53,851 bases of DNA, taken from Mycobacterium sp. WUMAC-067 (GTDB lineage Bacteria; Actinomycetota; Actinomycetes; Mycobacteriales; Mycobacteriaceae). The stretch lies in NCBI RefSeq assembly GCF_020217485.1, contig NZ_JAEKMI010000031.1:1-53851 (forward strand), read 5' to 3'. The translations under genes were made by a program, and so were the position numbers. Of this stretch, positions 43,510-52,054 are shown piece after piece; position 1 is the stretch's first letter, and every line of letters starts with the position of its first letter. The notes beneath the pieces were generated by a model, which was given only the letters and a program-made list of their open reading frames with translations, had not been told where the DNA came from and made no database searches.

Positions 43510-43568
43510 GGCGCCAGCCTACGGCGACGAGCCACATTATGAAACACAGGTCTCGGTATATGAGACAG

Positions 43569-44279
43569 CTAGTCCACGGGGACGTTGAGAATGGGGAGGT
43601 CGACACCGGCTCCCGGACCGTCGAAATGCCACCATTCGCCCGAATACACTTTCAGACCGCCATAGTTCATGGCCTTGCGCAGCGCGGCTCGATTCGCGAC
43701 GGCCTCGGCGCTGATGCCCTGGGTGTTGAAAGCCGTTGCCCGAGAGGTGAAATCGTCGAAGTCGGTGCCCATATCGGCCAGGCAAAGCCCGCCCGCGTGT
43801 TGTCCCGATGGGCATGGCTGTTGGGTCGTTGTGAAGGTCATATCGACCGAGCGTCCCGACTCGTGGCTGCGCGCGTACTGGCCCGGGCGTGCCACCCAGG
43901 CGGGGTTGGGCACCAGGGCGAACATCTTGACCTGAACGTCGTGCGGTCGATAGCAGTCCCAGAAGACCAGGAGGTGGCCCTGTGGGCGCAGCGCGGTGGC
44001 GGCGGCGGCCAGCCCGGGGGCCATCGATTGGTGCACAAGGCATCTGGCGTCGGAAGGATACAACTGCGTGTGGGTGAAGTTGTTCGTCGTCGCGTAGCGC
44101 AGATCGATGACCGCGTCGGGAACGACGGCGCGGACGTCGACGAATCCGGCCGCTCGCGCGGCGTCGCTCACCGGCGGCACGTCGGGGCTGGCCGGGGCGC
44201 GAGGGGTGCTCCAGGCCGCGCCGCATCCCGCGACCATTACAACGGCGGCGGCCAGCTTGGGAACCCACGCAAGACGCAT
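43569..44279 (-). CDS. D-alanyl-D-alanine dipeptidase (VanX/M15D), lipoprotein
   Basis: A 236-residue zinc dipeptidase. Zinc ligands and catalytic residues follow the M15D pattern: His139 and Asp146 in SHESGRSVDMTF, Glu215 and His218 in EWWHF, with Arg111 in CYRP. It begins with a lipoprotein signal (VVMVAGCGAAW, Cys19), so it should be anchored outside the membrane. Family members hydrolyse D-Ala-D-Ala in vancomycin resistance or in peptidoglycan turnover. Without vanH or vanA neighbours, turnover is more likely. Confidence 0.9.
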   Translation of the reverse strand: MRLAWVPKLAAAVVMVAGCGAAWSTPRAPASPDVPPVSDAARAAGFVDVRAVVPDAVIDLRYATTNNFTHTQLYPSDARCLVHQSMAPGLAAAATALRPQGHLLVFWDCYRPHDVQVKMFALVPNPAWVARPGQYARSHESGRSVDMTFTTTQQPCPSGQHAGGLCLADMGTDFDDFTSRATAFNTQGISAEAVANRAALRKAMNYGGLKVYSGEWWHFDGPGAGVDLPILNVPVD

Positions 44280-44349
44280 CCGGCCATTGTCCCGGTTGAT
44301 CCGGTGGCGGCGGGTTATCTGGGCCGTCAGGGCGTGGCCGGGTTGCGCC

Positions 44350-45246
44350 TCATCCGCGTTCTGCCGTCGCCACGGCGAGCCAGTCGTCGGCCGACAGCCG
44401 GCTCGCGCGTGACGGGTCATAGCGGCGCAGGAGCGCAGATACAGTCACGTGCTCGCGCAGGTCAAATCCGTGGTCTGCCAAGGTGGCGGCCAGGTCGGCC
44501 TCGCTGAAGTCGCTGCGATACGGTTCGCCGCGCCGGGCCACCATCCGGGTGATCCGGCCCGCGCTCGTCCACGGGGTGCTTGCGGTGACGACGCCCGCAG
44601 CGATGTGGTCGAGGACGAGGCGACTCCCCGGCGCGCAGAGTCCGGCGAGGTCGGCGAGTGTGGCGTCGATGGCACCGCGCGTCAGGTACGGAGTGACACC
44701 CAGCCACACCACGAGCGCCGCCGCGGTGGGGTCGAAGCCACCGGCGAGAAGTGCTTCGCGGAGCGCATTCCGCTCTAAATCGCAAGCGACCCAATGTATT
44801 CGGCATAGGCGCTGCGGCGGCAGCAGCCGTTCGACGACCGGGCGCTTCTCGGCTTGAGTCGCCGGCGCGTCGACCTCGAAGATTGTCACCGGGGTGCCCG
44901 CGCGGCGCAGGCTGGTGGTGTCGAAGCCGGCGCCGAGCAGCACGAGTTGGCTGATTCCCGCGGCGATCGCGCTCTCACATGCGTCGTCGACGTAGCGCAC
45001 CCGAAGCGCGATGTGGGCGTGCAGCCCTCCCCACCGACGGTCAAAAATCCGAAGAGCGGCGTCGGCCGCGCAGCGGTGAACCAGCATGGCGCGCAATGCG
45101 GGGTGTTTGACGAAGTGTCGGGAATACGTGTCTTCGACGAGGCGCCGCCGCGGTGGCCGCAGCGTTTCCGCCGCGCGTTGGAACGCATTGACTTCGGCGG
45201 TCCAACTCGCGGCGTGATCGAGGCGCCGAGTGCCCACATCAACCAT
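44350..45246 (-). CDS. SAM-dependent methyltransferase, leucine carboxyl methyltransferase family
   Basis: A 298-residue protein of the large mycobacterial group of class I methyltransferases (PF04072). It has AIAAGISQLVLLGAGFDTTSLR-type motif I (LLGAGFDT), FEVDAPATQAEK and LVVWLGVTPYLT. These usually methylate carboxylates or phenols. ATG 45246 follows GGGGAG. It diverges from a MocR regulator, with a palindrome in the gap, so its expression may be controlled by that protein. Confidence 0.88.
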   Translation of the reverse strand: MVDVGTRRLDHAASWTAEVNAFQRAAETLRPPRRRLVEDTYSRHFVKHPALRAMLVHRCAADAALRIFDRRWGGLHAHIALRVRYVDDACESAIAAGISQLVLLGAGFDTTSLRRAGTPVTIFEVDAPATQAEKRPVVERLLPPQRLCRIHWVACDLERNALREALLAGGFDPTAAALVVWLGVTPYLTRGAIDATLADLAGLCAPGSRLVLDHIAAGVVTASTPWTSAGRITRMVARRGEPYRSDFSEADLAATLADHGFDLREHVTVSALLRRYDPSRASRLSADDWLAVATAERG

Positions 45247-45295
45247 TGACTCCCCTTTGCACGAACTCCCGGTGTTCGACGCTATCCAACAGACC

Positions 45296-45313
45296 GGACC
45301 ATCGGTAAGGTCC
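45296..45313. promoter_or_regulatory. Candidate MocR operator GGACC-n8-GGTCC
   Basis: Inverted repeat in the 73-base divergent gap, ending 7 bases before the MocR start. MocR proteins usually bind repeats next to their own gene and the divergent target. Confidence 0.4.
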
Positions 45314-45319
45314 AATTCG

Positions 45320-46738
45320 ATGACGAATTCATGGACCAATCTTGGTAGCGGCGTCGACCTGCATCTTGACCTGCCATCAGGACGCGGCCGGCGTGCTGCG
45401 CTCGAAGACGCTCTGCGACAAGCCATCCGGGGTGGGCGCCTCGCCGCGGGCGAGGTGTTGCCCTCCTCGCGTGCCCTCGCCACACAACTCGGGCTCGCGC
45501 GCGGAACGGTCGTCGAGGTCTATGCGCAACTGGCAGCCGAGGGCTACCTCCGCACCCGTCCAGGTGCGGCAACTCAGGTGGCGGGCGGGCCGCATCTTCA
45601 GACACCGGTCAATCCCGCGCGCGCCACTCGGCGCTATGCGGCCGATTTTCGCCTCGGCCGACCGGACCTCAGCATGTTCCCTCGCGCCGAATGGTTACGC
45701 GCGCTGCGCCGAGTCCTGCAGGTCACTCCCCACGCCGAGCTCGGGCCGGCGGATCCGCGCGGGTCGCCGCGCCTGCGCGCGGCGCTGGCCAACTACCTGG
45801 GTCGCGTGCGCGGGGTGCTCACCACCGGCGAGCACATCGTCGTCTGCAGCGGGTTCACGCAGGGGCTGCGGCTGGTGTGTGAGGCGCTGGCCGCCGGCGG
45901 AGCCCGGTCGATCGCGCTCGAGAATCCCTGTCTGCCGGACCATCGCGCGACGGCGGCGGCGAGCGGCCTCACCGTCGAGCCCCTCGGCGTCGACCACGGC
46001 GGCGCGCGGCCGAAGGAATTCAACAAAGCCGTCGCCGCGGCCGTGCTCACCCCGGCACACCAGGCTCCGCTCGGGGCGACGCTCGACGCCGACCGGCGCA
46101 CCGAGTTCGCGCGAATCGCCGCAGCCCGGGGCGCGTATCTGATCGAGGACGACTACGACGGGGAGTTTCGCTACGACCGTCACCCCGTTGGCGCGCTGCA
46201 GGGCCTCGCGCCCGAGCACGTCGTCTACGCGGGCAGCGCCAGCAAGAGCCTGGCGCCCGGCCTCCGCCTTGGCTGGCTCGCGTTGCCAGCCGCGTTGGTC
46301 GACGGGGTGGTCGAAGCCAAGCGACGCGCCGACCGCGGAACCGACGTGCTGGCGCAGCTGACGTTCGCGGAGTTGATCGAATCCGGGGCGCTCGACCGGC
46401 ACATCCGGCGGATGCGTCGGCGCTACCGCAACCGCCGCGACGCCCTCGTCTCCACCCTCGACCGGTGCGCCCCCGGGATGCCGGCGTTGGGAATCTCGGC
46501 CGGCCTGCACGCCGTTGTCGCGCTCCCCGAGGGGATTTCGGAGGCCAACGTGCTGACCGCCGCGCACGAGCGCGACATCGCCCTCACCGGGCTGTCGCCC
46601 TTCTGGCACGGCGCAACCCGGCGCACAGACGGAATCATCATCGGTTACGGAACACCGCCGGAGCACGAATACGCCACCGCGCTCGGGCATCTCGGGAAGT
46701 TGATGTCGGCGGTCTCCGGCGTCACTCGGCCGGGGTGA
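45320..46738 (+). CDS. MocR/PdxR-type regulator (GntR HTH plus aminotransferase fold)
   Basis: A 472-residue fusion. Residues about 20-85 form a GntR winged helix (LEDALRQAIRGGRLAAGEVLPSSRALATQLGLARGTVVEVY in two segments), then a linker and a fold-type I aminotransferase domain with DDYDGEFRYDR and the PLP Lys in GSASKSLAPG. Such regulators respond to PLP or amino compounds and control vitamin B6, GABA or amino acid genes. ATG 45320 starts MTNSWTNLG. It diverges from a methyltransferase gene and ends 17 bases inside the convergent P450. Confidence 0.9.
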   Translation: MTNSWTNLGSGVDLHLDLPSGRGRRAALEDALRQAIRGGRLAAGEVLPSSRALATQLGLARGTVVEVYAQLAAEGYLRTRPGAATQVAGGPHLQTPVNPARATRRYAADFRLGRPDLSMFPRAEWLRALRRVLQVTPHAELGPADPRGSPRLRAALANYLGRVRGVLTTGEHIVVCSGFTQGLRLVCEALAAGGARSIALENPCLPDHRATAAASGLTVEPLGVDHGGARPKEFNKAVAAAVLTPAHQAPLGATLDADRRTEFARIAAARGAYLIEDDYDGEFRYDRHPVGALQGLAPEHVVYAGSASKSLAPGLRLGWLALPAALVDGVVEAKRRADRGTDVLAQLTFAELIESGALDRHIRRMRRRYRNRRDALVSTLDRCAPGMPALGISAGLHAVVALPEGISEANVLTAAHERDIALTGLSPFWHGATRRTDGIIIGYGTPPEHEYATALGHLGKLMSAVSGVTRPG

Positions 46739-48002
46739 ACTCGATGTGCAACTCCGTCAGGCCGCGCAGCAGGAACGTCGGTTCGTAGCGGTACTGGCGG
46801 CCGGAAGCCACGCCGTGCTTGGCCTCGCTGATCCTGAATTCCCGCGTCCGGTCCAGGAGGCGGTTGACGGTGATCTGCCCTTCCACGCGCGCCAGGGGCG
46901 CGCCCGCGCACGTGTGAATGCCGCGACCGAATCCGATGTGCTCGCGGACGTTCTTCCGGTCGACCCGGAACTCGTTGGGATTGTCGAACTTTCGCGGATC
47001 GCGGTTAGCCGCTCCCAGGCACAGCATGAGGACGGTGCCGGCCGGGATGTGCACCCCGCCGAGGGTGGTGGTCTTGCGCGCCAGGCGGAAGTCGACCTTG
47101 GTCGGGCTCTGCATGCGCAGCGCCTCTTCGATGAACGTGCCGATCAGGCTTCGATCTGAGCGCAGCCGCTCTTGCAGCTCGGGGTCGTCGCCGAGGACCT
47201 GCACCGCCGAACTGAGCAGTTTGGTCACCGTCTCCTGCCCGGCCGCGAACAGGAAGGTTGCCGGCCGGACGACCTCCAGAACCGGGGGGATGGAGCCATC
47301 GGGGTACGTGGCGGTCGCCAGGCCCGTCAACACGTCTTCGCGAGGTTGCTGTCGCCGGTCGGTGATGTAGGCGCTGAACAGATCGTCGAGGTACTGCAAC
47401 GGATTGCTGCCCACCGGTTCATGATCCAGCGCGCCCACCCGGGCGCCCGGCGCATTACCTGCCCCGAGATTGCGGCGGATCTCCGGGCGGTCCTCGTCGG
47501 GAACCCCGAGCAGATCGGCGATCGCCAGCGTCGCGAACGGCTTCGCGTACTCACTGAGGAACTCGCACTGCCCGTTGGCGATGAACTCGTCGAACTGCCG
47601 GTCGGCCAATTGCCAGATGTAGTCCTTGTTTTCCTGCAGCCGGCGCGGGGTGAGCAGCCGTCCGAGCAGGGAACGCGCCTTTTCGTGCTCGGGCGGGTCC
47701 ATGACGACCATGTGCTCGAAGATCGGGAATTCGTGGCGATGCGCTTCGATCTGCTCGGTGATGTCATCACCCTCCGGGGTGAACGGCAGCGGCGGGAACG
47801 GACCGCCGATCGCATTGACCGCGGAGAACGAGTCGACATCTTTGAAGGCGGCGTGGACCTCCTGATAGCCGGTGACGGCCACGACGCCGTAGTGCGGTTC
47901 GCGAAACACCGGCCCCTGGCTGCGCAGGTAATCCCAGTAGTCATAGGGATCTTGCGCGACGTCGGCGTCGGTGAAGTAGTCGACGTTGGCGAGATCGGTC
48001 AT
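46722..48002 (-). CDS. Cytochrome P450
   Basis: A 426-residue soluble P450: I-helix AAGQET (253-258), ExxR in EEALR (292-296) and haem loop FGRGIHTCAG with Cys365. ATG 48002 follows AAGGAA. It is paired with the 3Fe-4S ferredoxin gene 40 bases upstream. It shares little with the P450 at 7168, so the two belong to different families. The TetR regulator diverging from the ferredoxin probably controls the pair. Confidence 0.93.
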   Translation of the reverse strand: MTDLANVDYFTDADVAQDPYDYWDYLRSQGPVFREPHYGVVAVTGYQEVHAAFKDVDSFSAVNAIGGPFPPLPFTPEGDDITEQIEAHRHEFPIFEHMVVMDPPEHEKARSLLGRLLTPRRLQENKDYIWQLADRQFDEFIANGQCEFLSEYAKPFATLAIADLLGVPDEDRPEIRRNLGAGNAPGARVGALDHEPVGSNPLQYLDDLFSAYITDRRQQPREDVLTGLATATYPDGSIPPVLEVVRPATFLFAAGQETVTKLLSSAVQVLGDDPELQERLRSDRSLIGTFIEEALRMQSPTKVDFRLARKTTTLGGVHIPAGTVLMLCLGAANRDPRKFDNPNEFRVDRKNVREHIGFGRGIHTCAGAPLARVEGQITVNRLLDRTREFRISEAKHGVASGRQYRYEPTFLLRGLTELHIEFTPAE

Positions 48003-48042
48003 GGGTTCAATTCCTTTTCCTGGCACCAAAAAGCGCGGTGGG

Positions 48043-48258
48043 TCACGCCGGCGCTTCGTCGGTGGACACGCTGATGGCTTGCCGTGGGCAGGCGGCCACG
48101 GCGGCTTCCACGTTGTGGCGCAACGATTCACTCGGTGCCTCGTCACAGGTCGCAACGTCGTCACCCAGGTCGAAAACCTCGGGAGCGATCTCCACGCAGA
48201 GGGCGTGCGCCTCACACAGGCGCGGATCCACCCTGACCCGCATGCGCGCTGTCGTCAT
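48043..48258 (-). CDS. 3Fe-4S ferredoxin
   Basis: A 71-residue ferredoxin with C15 and C21 (CEAHALC) and C57 (CPRQAI). The CxxHxxC-type His replaces the fourth ligand, as in P450 donors of mycobacteria. It lies upstream of the P450 in the same direction. ATG 48258 is where family similarity begins. It diverges from the TetR gene over a 75-base promoter region. Confidence 0.92.
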   Translation of the reverse strand: MTTARMRVRVDPRLCEAHALCVEIAPEVFDLGDDVATCDEAPSESLRHNVEAAVAACPRQAISVSTDEAPA

Positions 48259-48301
48259 TCGACCCTCCGCCCGGCCCGTCTTCCAGTTTGCGACCCACAA
48301 A

Positions 48302-48314
48302 CTGATCGATCGAC
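48302..48314. promoter_or_regulatory. Shared motif CTGATCGATCGAC, copy 1
   Basis: In the divergent ferredoxin-TetR promoter. The same 13 bases occur at 49105-49117 before the mycofactocin-type SDR, each followed by an AAAT run. Likely TetR-family operator. Confidence 0.6.
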
Positions 48315-48333
48315 CAAATTGTTAGGATGCGGT

Positions 48334-48993
48334 ATGCCTACCACGGATCGCGCGGACCGGTCAAGCAAATCGGGCGCGCCCAACCGCGGGGCGGCTCGCC
48401 AAAACAAGAGGACCCCCGACGCCGGGGCGCGCGGCAAACTGATCGAGGCCACGGCCCGCATCATGCGCGAGGAAGGCTATGCCGCGGCCACGTCCAGGCG
48501 GGTCGCCGCCGAGGCCGGCGTCAAGCAGGCCCTGGTCTATTACTACTTTCCGACGATGGACGACCTGTTCGTCGAAGTGCTGCGGGCTGGCGCGGAGACC
48601 GCGCTGACGCGCATGCGCGCCCTATTGACGGAGGACGACCCACTGCAAGCGCTGTGGCTGATGAACAGCGATACGGCGGTGACCGCGCTCAACGCCGAAT
48701 TCATGGCATTGGCCAACCACCGCAAGGCAATTGGCGCCGAACTCAAGGCCTACGCCGAGCGTGTTCGCGACATCGAGACGGCGGCGGTAACCATGGTGCT
48801 GCGGGCCAACGGATTCGATCTCGAGGCATATCCGCCGGTAGCGATCTCGATGCTGATCGCGCAGGTGGCGCGCAGCCTGTGCAACGAAAGCGCCGTCGGT
48901 GTCACTCAGGGACACGACGAGTTGCGCGCCTTCGTCGAGCGCCAGATGAGCCTGCTGAAGGCGCCCGCCGCCGCGACCACACCCAGCGGCTAG
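48334..48993 (+). CDS. TetR family transcriptional regulator
   Basis: A 219-residue TetR protein with a basic, disordered N-terminus, then GKLIEATARIMREEGYAAATSRRVAAEAG and LVYYYFPTMDDLFVEV. The HTH is clear. It diverges from ferredoxin-P450 and precedes the SDR on the same strand. A 13-bp motif shared by both promoters suggests it controls P450, ferredoxin and SDR. Ligand unknown. Confidence 0.9.
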   Translation: MPTTDRADRSSKSGAPNRGAARQNKRTPDAGARGKLIEATARIMREEGYAAATSRRVAAEAGVKQALVYYYFPTMDDLFVEVLRAGAETALTRMRALLTEDDPLQALWLMNSDTAVTALNAEFMALANHRKAIGAELKAYAERVRDIETAAVTMVLRANGFDLEAYPPVAISMLIAQVARSLCNESAVGVTQGHDELRAFVERQMSLLKAPAAATTPSG

Positions 48994-49104
48994 CACGCGC
49001 GAGCGCTGCCGCGAGGACAGCAGAGCCACTTCCGCGTCGCGGGCCGCCAACCGGGCGGCCGGGCACATGTCTGTTGACACTGCGACCGAATGGTGCCAAC
49101 CTTC

Positions 49105-49117
49105 CTGATCGATCGAC
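49105..49117. promoter_or_regulatory. Shared motif CTGATCGATCGAC, copy 2
   Basis: Identical to 48302-48314, 35 bases before the SDR start. Confidence 0.6.
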
Positions 49118-49152
49118 AAATAATGTCGCGAACGTCTAGGTGAGGTGCAGTC

Positions 49153-49992
49153 ATGGGTGGAAGAGTTGAGGGCAAGGTCGCGTTCATCACCGGGGCGGCC
49201 CGCGGCCAGGGCCGCAGCCATGCGGTGCGCCTGGCGCAGGAAGGCGCCGACATCATCGCCGTCGACGTCTGCACGCCGATCAGCAGCAACAGCGTCATCC
49301 CGCCGTCGACACCCGACGACCTGGCCGAGACGGCCGACCTCATCAAGGCCCTCAACCGCCGCATCGTGACCGCCGAAGTCGACGTCCGCGATTACGACGC
49401 GCTGAAGGCAGCGGTCGACAGCGGCGTCGAACAGCTCGGCCGGCTGGACATCATCTGCGCCAATGCCGGAATCGGCAACGGCGGCCTGACCCTCGACAAA
49501 ACCAGCGAAGACGACTGGCGTGACATGATCGACGTCAACCTTTCCGGCGTCTGGAAGACCGTCAAAGCCGGTGTGCCGCATCTGATTTCCCAGGGCCAAG
49601 GCGGATCGATCATTCTGACCAGCTCCGTCGGCGGCCTCAAGGCCTACCCGCACACCGGTCACTACATCGCCGCCAAACACGGTGTGGTCGGTCTGATGCG
49701 CACCTTCGCCGTCGAACTCGGCGAGCACTTCATCCGGGTGAATTCCGTTCATCCCACCAACGTGAACACGCCCATGTTCATGAACGAGGGGACGATGAAG
49801 CTGTTCCGGCCCGACCTGGAAAACCCCGGCCCGGACGACCTCAAGGTCGCCGCGCAGTTCATGCACGTCCTGCCGATCGGGTGGGTCGAACCGGTGGACA
49901 TCAGCAACGCGGTGCTGTTCCTGGCGTCCGACGAATCGCGTTACATCACAGGTCTTCCGGTCACCGTCGACGCCGGGAGCATGCTCAAGTAG
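49153..49992 (+). CDS. Mycofactocin-coupled SDR family oxidoreductase
   Basis: A 279-residue SDR with the mycofactocin-type signature: TGAARGQGRSHAVRLAQEGA, VDVCTPISSN, a long insertion PSTPDDLAETADLIKALNRR, and catalytic YIAAK. Members hold a non-exchangeable NAD and pass electrons to the peptide-derived cofactor mycofactocin. ATG 49153 follows GGTGAGG. The shared promoter motif links it to the TetR-P450 unit, so it may oxidise an alcohol made by that P450. Confidence 0.9.
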   Translation: MGGRVEGKVAFITGAARGQGRSHAVRLAQEGADIIAVDVCTPISSNSVIPPSTPDDLAETADLIKALNRRIVTAEVDVRDYDALKAAVDSGVEQLGRLDIICANAGIGNGGLTLDKTSEDDWRDMIDVNLSGVWKTVKAGVPHLISQGQGGSIILTSSVGGLKAYPHTGHYIAAKHGVVGLMRTFAVELGEHFIRVNSVHPTNVNTPMFMNEGTMKLFRPDLENPGPDDLKVAAQFMHVLPIGWVEPVDISNAVLFLASDESRYITGLPVTVDAGSMLK

Positions 49993-50015
49993 CGGATTTC
50001 GCTTACTCGCCGACG

Positions 50016-50042
50016 CCAGCAGGTCCCCGTGGGCACTGCTGG
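50016..50042 (+). terminator. Hairpin after the SDR gene
   Basis: CCAGCAG-n13-CTGCTGG, 24 bases after the stop, followed by a weak CTTT. A second stem CGGGCG-cagaa-CGCCCG lies at 50066-50082. Both could end the transcript. Confidence 0.45.
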
Positions 50043-50170
50043 CTTTGGCGACTGTCAGGGTCCGGCGGGCGCAGAACGCCCGTCTGGGGCCTTGCGAGGG
50101 CTGATGAGCCGACCGCGTCGCGGCGACGTCGCGCTCCATCTCGATGATCTTTGGCGATCACCATCTACGG

Positions 50171-50226
50171 TGGCCAGGGGCGGGATCGAACCGCCGACCT
50201 TCCGCTTTTCAGGCGGAGTTCTGGCC
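50171..50226 (-). tRNA. tRNA-Phe(GAA)-like sequence lacking the D-arm (probable att remnant)
   Basis: On the minus strand the 3' part is a perfect tRNA: anticodon arm TCCGC-CTGAAAA-GCGGA (anticodon GAA), AGGTC variable loop, T-arm GGCGG-TTCGATC-CCGCC and acceptor CCTGGCC plus discriminator A. The 5' acceptor GGCCAG is present but joined to the anticodon arm by AAC or so, with no D-arm. It is the 3' half of a tRNA-Phe, as left by site-specific integration, or a tRNA gene with a D-arm deletion. The rest of 49993-50546 holds only hairpins and no gene I can support. Confidence 0.6.
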
Positions 50227-50546
50227 TACACCAATGTGTTTCAGCCGGTCAGACCAGAAGCGCAACCGGCATTCGGACGTGTTGGATCAGTCGGTCTGGC
50301 TCGTTGGCCCCATGTTGGCCCCATGAGATAACCCAATCTGCGTGGCAAGCCGATCGGGTTACTTGGTCGGTAGAAGCGGACTTGGGCGAAGTCTTAGTGC
50401 GATGGTTTTCGCTTACCGAACAGAGCGCGGCGGTCCCGGCGGATCTCATAGAGACGCCAACTGAACTATCGACCGCAACTGAAAGGCTGGATGCAGTCCA
50501 ATTTGCTTGCGTGTGGTCCGATGGGCACCACCGCGCGCATCCCAAT

Positions 50547-51218
50547 CTAGAGCAGTTTCACCGGCGCTGGCTCAAGCACTAGGCCCCACGGCGTGGTGAC
50601 GTTGAGGAGCGGTTCGGGCGGCGGGTCGGTGAGCGCGATGGGGTCTCCGGCCAAGCTCGCGGTGCCGCGCCCCTCGAAGAGTGCGACGCAAGCGTTGCCG
50701 TCCAGGCGGGACGGGAACCGGACGGCGCCGGCGCCTCGGTCAAAAAGGTCCGCGGCGATCGTCTGCGTGATGGCGCGGCGACTGGTGGTGATCTCGCGCA
50801 GATCGAGGTGCTGCAGGTCGTGCTCGAGCAGCAGTTCGACGTGGCGATCCTCGATCTCCTGGCGTGTGGGCACGTCGGTGAGATCGATCAAGGGGCCATC
50901 GAGCTTCAGGACTGTGGGAACGAGGGCGTGCTGTATGCGCCACTGCGCAGTGACCGGCTTCTCAGTGAAGTCTTGGGCAGCCTCAGGTCCGTAGCGCTCA
51001 ACATGGCGGCGCAGCGCGCCGAGGTTCGGCCGGAAGTCGGCTAGCACCTCGCGAAGACACGTTTCCGCCAAGTCAGCACAATAGAGCGTGCGGAACCGGC
51101 GGTAGACGTCGTCGAAACGGTGACTGAACTGGTACAGCTCCAGCGGAGTGAAGCCGAGCGGGTCAGCGTAATAGCCGACCCGCCACAGGGTTCGCCCCTG
51201 CTCGGGCGCCGCGATCAC
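50547..51218 (-). CDS. RES domain toxin (Xre/RES toxin-antitoxin)
   Basis: A 223-residue RES protein: GRTLWRVGYYADPLGFTP, YQFSHRFDD, RFRTLYCADLAETCLREVLADF. RES toxins (MbcT type) degrade cellular NAD and stop growth. GTG 51218 overlaps the antitoxin stop as GTGA, so the two are translated together. No usable ATG lies upstream in this frame. Most RES toxins are near 150-230 residues, so the length is normal. Confidence 0.85.
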   Translation of the reverse strand: MIAAPEQGRTLWRVGYYADPLGFTPLELYQFSHRFDDVYRRFRTLYCADLAETCLREVLADFRPNLGALRRHVERYGPEAAQDFTEKPVTAQWRIQHALVPTVLKLDGPLIDLTDVPTRQEIEDRHVELLLEHDLQHLDLREITTSRRAITQTIAADLFDRGAGAVRFPSRLDGNACVALFEGRGTASLAGDPIALTDPPPEPLLNVTTPWGLVLEPAPVKLL

Positions 51219-51610
51219 GACTGGAAGCTGGCGACCTGCCGTGCAGCCCGGACAACCATCGCGAACTCCGCGGTGTCGACCGCCGCACCGAGCACCTCGA
51301 TCGGCGCGCGATCGTCCAAGCGCGTGTTGGTGCCAAACAGCCACGCCCGCGCCGTCTTGTCGTCGTAAGCATCGACGAGCATCCTGACGACCTTGTAGCC
51401 CTCACGTAACCGGCGCTCGGTCGCGCCGTGAGGTTCCGGGCCGCCCTTGCGCGCGTAGCGGCCGATTTGCTTGGCGTCAGCCAAGCCCGCCATCGCCGCC
51501 GCGACGCGCTGGCCGACGGCCTCTTGCAGATACGCGGCGATCTCGCGGATCGAAAGCGTCGCTGCCTCATCATCAAGCCGCTGCGCCGCAGAGACGGTCA
51601 AGACTGGCAT
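51215..51610 (-). CDS. Xre/MbcA/ParS-type antitoxin (DUF2384)
   Basis: A 131-residue antitoxin with an N-terminal helical domain (TLSIREIAAYLQEAVGQRV) and a C-terminal DUF2384 toxin-binding part (ARAWLFGTNTRLDDRAP, then EVLGAAVDTAEF). ATG 51610 is preceded by GGAGGTGCGAT, a strong ribosome site. It precedes the RES toxin in the usual order. Such antitoxins neutralise the toxin and repress their own promoter; repeats of CCTGA lie upstream. Confidence 0.85.
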   Translation of the reverse strand: MPVLTVSAAQRLDDEAATLSIREIAAYLQEAVGQRVAAAMAGLADAKQIGRYARKGGPEPHGATERRLREGYKVVRMLVDAYDDKTARAWLFGTNTRLDDRAPIEVLGAAVDTAEFAMVVRAARQVASFQS

Positions 51611-51631
51611 ATCGCACCTCCACGTTGATCT

Positions 51632-51685
51632 ACCTGAGACGCTACCACATAAACACCTGAGAACACACCCTGAAGCTACACCTGA
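51632..51685. promoter_or_regulatory. CCTGA repeats upstream of the antitoxin
   Basis: CCTGA occurs at 51633, 51656, 51669 and 51681 in the same orientation, three of them as ACCTGA, ahead of the antitoxin start. Possible autoregulation site. The rest of 51611-52054 shows nothing I can assign. Confidence 0.35.
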
Positions 51686-52054
51686 TAGCCACCAGGCCTG
51701 GCCTACGGTTCGCGGTTGGAGCCGTTGAATCAGCATGTTCGCGCAAAAATGCCGCCAACGACGCCGCTCACTGGCCACGATTCGACCTCTAAGGTATGAG
51801 CTAACCGGTCACCGTCTCCTCCAGTGCGCACGGTCTCATAGCTGCACGTCAGCGAGGTTCAGCCGTTCCCGCTGTGACGCTCCGTCCCTCTTGTTCGCAT
51901 CGGTTCCACCGTGTTCTGTGGCCAAATCCGTGGCCATTCCAACAGCCATAAGTGGGCCCATGCGCAACCCGCGGCGCGAGCCGTCGCGGGTGACACGATT
52001 ACAGATAAGCCGCGAACGTCACCACGAGAAGATCGGCGAGCGCGTCCGAGCCAC

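Noticed and set aside
48622..50139. 505-codon minus-strand frame across TetR and SDR genes
   Set aside because: It runs antisense through two well-supported genes and shows no domain pattern.
50249..50329. Minus-strand short frame MGPTWGQRARPTD as an integrase C-terminal tail
   Set aside because: Its place beside a tRNA-like site is suggestive, but no recombinase motif (R..HxxR..Y) is visible, so it is not called.
50151..50582. Plus-strand frame with GGQGRDRTADLPLF
   Set aside because: This is the reverse translation of the tRNA-Phe 3' half, a common false protein; no gene is supported.
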